A stretch of 64,000 nucleotides of DNA from Mesostigma viride (Eukaryota; Streptophyta; Mesostigmatophyceae; Mesostigmatales; Mesostigmataceae): NCBI GenBank assembly GCA_009746045.1, contig RPFO01000253.1, positions 2,509,888 to 2,573,887 of the forward strand. Direction: 5' to 3'. Under the pieces are notes generated by a model. The model had not been told where the DNA came from. It saw only the letters and a list, made by a program, of their open reading frames with translations, and ran no database searches. Shown piece by piece: positions 61,611 through 64,000 of the stretch. The translations under genes were made by a program, and so were the position numbers. The first letter of the stretch is position 1; every line of letters starts with the position of its first letter.

Positions 61611-62200
61611 GCAGGCGCTTCCCCACGGGAGGGGGCTCCGTCGTTGTCCTCTATGATGACCTGGGCCCACTTGGCCTTGTCCATCATCTTTGGTAGCTCG
61701 AGCCTGCCAATTATAAATGTCCTCTACTAGCTGTTCTTTGAAGGTGTGGGCCTTGCGGCGTCGAGCATTGCGGGGCCCGGCCCACGTAAGGAGGTGCCGG
61801 CCAGGCTGAGCTGGGCCGGGCGCAGCCCCGCGGGGGGGCCACGTGAGGTGTCTATACCTGGTTGGTGCGAGCTAAGTACCCTACTAACTGTAGGTGCCGC
61901 TGCTGGTGCTTAATTGTGATGTATGGCATGCCGAGGTACAGGTCCTCATTGTGAAATGCGAACATGAGCCGCACGGCAGCGTAGCCTACACGAAAAATGG
62001 ATCGCAGCATGTTGGTGATCGCGCCGTCCAGCTTTCTGGCCAGGTCGGCTGTGAGGGTTCACGTCCGTCTCGGCCCCGTACGTAAGAACAGGGAGGACTA
62101 GGACAGGTCATGTTTCTCTATCTTGCCCAAGGGCTTGCGCCACTGGGCCCGGTATTGGCGTACAACGTGCCAGGCATGCAAGGGAGATCCTCTTTATTAC
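61610..62200 (-). pseudogene. LINE ORF2 C-terminal fragment, decayed
   Basis: On the minus strand it runs from KLDGAITNMLRSIFRVGYA (about 62000-62050) through YLARTNQV (about 61870-61900) and RRKAHTFKEQLVEDI (about 61715-61765) to the C-terminal MDKAKWAQV segment (about 61650-61690). The order of motifs equals that of 43050-43570 followed by 37243-37740. Stops and frameshifts are frequent. Confidence 0.6.
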
Positions 62201-62212
62201 TCTCACTGTTAT

Positions 62213-62746
62213 CAAAGAGACAACCAGCGCAGGCCAGAAATCGGGAGAATCCGGACCATGGTAGCTCGAGCCTGCCGTTATCTTTTCCGCGTTTTCGAGT
62301 CGTTCAGGATGATGAAGATGAATGGTGATGGAAATGTGTATCCTTGTGCATTGAAATTATGGCTGGCTTACGTGTGGAGCGACTAGATGACCTAGACGGT
62401 GGGGCCGGAAACAGCATGCTTGATCAGGGCGTGTGTTTCTAGCCTAACTGGCCGGGAGTGTCTAGTGGTGAGCACCATTGCTGCGATCGCTCTCCCACCA
62501 TTTACGAGGAAATACCCGCAAATGGAAAACCACTGAAAAGGTCTAGCTAGTCAGTCATCACGTTAGCCATGCCATGATTCCAAACGTCCAAGAACTGCAC
62601 ACGGTGCAAAGGCAAAAAGCCGGAGGACAGCACTTTCAAATGTGCGGCGGGAACCAAAAGCCCGCGGATGCCAGAAAACATCGTGTTGCGGCAGCGACGC
62701 GACGATGTGGACAACGAATCCAGTGCCAAGCTCGGAACGGCCGCAA
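62213..62746. mobile_element. R1 dispersed repeat, copy 2
   Basis: 534 bp, nearly identical to 41798-42336. It ends where the Penelope-like fragment begins. It lacks the nested tRNA-related element and has a few 1-bp indels relative to copy 1. Confidence 0.85.
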
Positions 62747-62768
62747 AGGAGATCTGGCATCACAGGGT

Positions 62769-63608
62769 TCAGATGTGCGGAGATACTATGCGATCCAGCC
62801 GGTCCACGACCTGTTTGTAGAGCTTGTGCCAAGGGGCAGCACCGAACAGATGTGGGTGACGTTGCAAAAAACATCGGACTTGACGGAGCATAATGGCTCG
62901 GTCATAGTCTTTGACCAATAAACGCTGCAAGAGTTCAACAAGAGTCGTGATGAAATCAACACGATAAGAACAAAGACGGGAAAAACGATGTAACTGAGAA
63001 AGAACAACACCATATTTTGCTGTGTGGGAAAGGAGACTGTGAATATCGGGGTAACGAATAAAAGGAATTTGCTGGTATTTAGGATCCTTGCGCTTATCAT
63101 AGATAGCCGTACGCCAGCCCTTCTTGTTATGGGTAATGTTAAGATCGAGGTAATTGCAATGAGTATCCTCCGACGTGAGCTTTAATGTGAGGGACGCTTG
63201 CGGGTAGATGCCAGGCAGACCAGCGGTGATATACAAATGGGTTGCGAAATCAGGGTTGTCGAAAGCGATGACATCATCAATGTATCGACATGTATGGATA
63301 AAACGCCTGATGAGAACATCATCGTTTGAGGCAATGAGATTCTCCATGAATGCAAGCTCATAAGTGTATAGATAGAGGTTTGCAAGGAGCCCGGCACAGT
63401 TAGTGCCCATAGGGATGCCGATAGCTTGTTGGTATACATTGCCCGCAAAACAGATGAAGGTGTTATCAACAAGATAAGAGATCCAATGGACAAGGTCAGC
63501 CTTCGTGATAATATAATTATAACCATCCCGCACGATAGCACCTGCCGCGATCCCTGAGAGCCACGTTGCCGTGGGCTTGGTCTGAGAAACATCGAGTCTG
63601 AGAAACAT
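62769..63608 (-). pseudogene. Penelope-like reverse transcriptase fragment
   Basis: A 279-aa minus-strand frame holding the RT palm and thumb: QAIGIPMGTNCAGLLANLYL, then the active site CRYIDDVIAF (about 63270-63300), then YLDLNITHNKKGWRTAIYDKR and KYGVVLSQLHRFSRLC. The GIPMGTN...LAN...YIDD...(Y/F)LDL.I...YDKR order is that of Penelope-like elements and relatives. The N-terminal RT part is missing and no GIY-YIG endonuclease follows before R1 begins. The fragment has no internal stop. Clade assignment is tentative. Confidence 0.65.
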
Positions 63609-63974
63609 CGTTATTCTGATAATCGTTATGTTTGTTCATCCAGCTGTCTATTTTTTCACTGCCTACCCCTTTTCACCTTACACTTTTTCATTGGAGTGAG
63701 CTGGGCACGAGGCTTTAGACCCTGCATGTTGGATAGGAGACCCCCGGCCGGGCACCATCGGCGTTGAAAAATCAAACTCCTGACCCATACTCCAACATCG
63801 CCTGCTGTGCCTCACCACATCCCAGCAATGACCTTTCCTTTATTCCATTTTTGTTTTTGTTATTATTATTATTATGTTCGGAATTTTTCCCCGGAAGATT
63901 CCCCCGCACGATTCCCCCCGCTAGGTTCAGGCTCCAGTCGATGCTCGCCAAATGGCGCAAAAAAAGAAACATAT
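63609..63974. other. Spacer between Penelope-like fragment and third R1 copy
   Basis: No gene. Contains an AAT-rich microsatellite (63858-63874). Confidence 0.4.
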
Positions 63975-64000
63975 CAAAGAGACAACCAGCGCAGGCCAGA
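63975..64000. mobile_element. R1 dispersed repeat, copy 3 (cut by window end)
   Basis: The last 26 bases match the first 26 of the other R1 copies, so R1 lies on both sides of the Penelope-like fragment. Confidence 0.75.

Noticed and set aside
62213-62746. Hammerhead ribozyme in R1
   Set aside because: The CTGANGA and GAAA core could not be found on either strand by eye; a covariance search would be decisive.

Overview
The window comes from a large, repeat-rich eukaryotic nuclear genome. It contains spliced genes with GT-AG introns, Ty3/gypsy and Ty1/copia LTR retrotransposons primed by initiator-tRNA-Met-like sites, LINE and Penelope-like fragments, tRNA-derived short elements, DNA-transposon remnants and many G-rich simple repeats. 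The one convincing host gene encodes an axoneme-type coiled-coil protein, so the organism probably makes flagellate cells. Low gene density, plant-style retroelements and a flagellar gene together suggest a green-lineage organism, perhaps a charophyte alga. That placement is inference; no marker gene settles it.

Layout. 1-4435: anonymous DNA with a TTCTCAC-rich patch, a 666-bp element with palindromic terminal inverted repeats, then 1.3 kb of (GGGA)n and 0.2 kb of (GGGT)n. 4436-34012: one 29.6-kb nested retroelement complex. The outer element is a Ty3/gypsy chromovirus-like element (LTRs 4436-5049 and 33402-34012) with four ORFs in the order ORF0 (RNase H1 hybrid-binding/viroplasmin-like domain), gag, pol, ORF3. 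Three later insertions interrupt it. A 4.5-kb non-autonomous copia element (11348-15853, duplicated target ATGAT) lies in the integrase. A 2.2-kb element with only 36-bp terminal repeats (15989-18192, target AATTC) also lies in the integrase. An 11.45-kb element with 484-bp AG...CT direct repeats (20790-32239, target CCTTG) lies in ORF3. Removing each insertion with one target copy leaves pol and ORF3 in frame. The 11.45-kb element holds a foldback structure with satellite arms around a small Tudor-like ORF, then a decayed copia-type polyprotein whose domain order reads IN-PR-RT-RH.

34013-45825: a satellite, a hAT-like element, LINE ORF1 and ORF2 fragments, a (GGT)n tract, a 0.53-kb dispersed repeat (R1) and tRNA-related short elements. 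45826-59680 (minus strand): the host gene, reconstructed here as 10 coding exons (about 901 aa) whose splice phases all agree. Its introns are packed with minisatellites, a short retroelement and decayed copies of its own exon edges. 59681-64000: upstream DNA, a small palindromic element, a LINE 3' fragment, and a Penelope-like reverse transcriptase fragment flanked on both sides by R1.

The 1-4.4 kb and 34-45 kb regions look like a transposon graveyard. The outer gypsy LTRs differ at about five bases and two indels, while the LTRs of two nested elements differ by one visible base each. This fits the insertion order read from the nesting.
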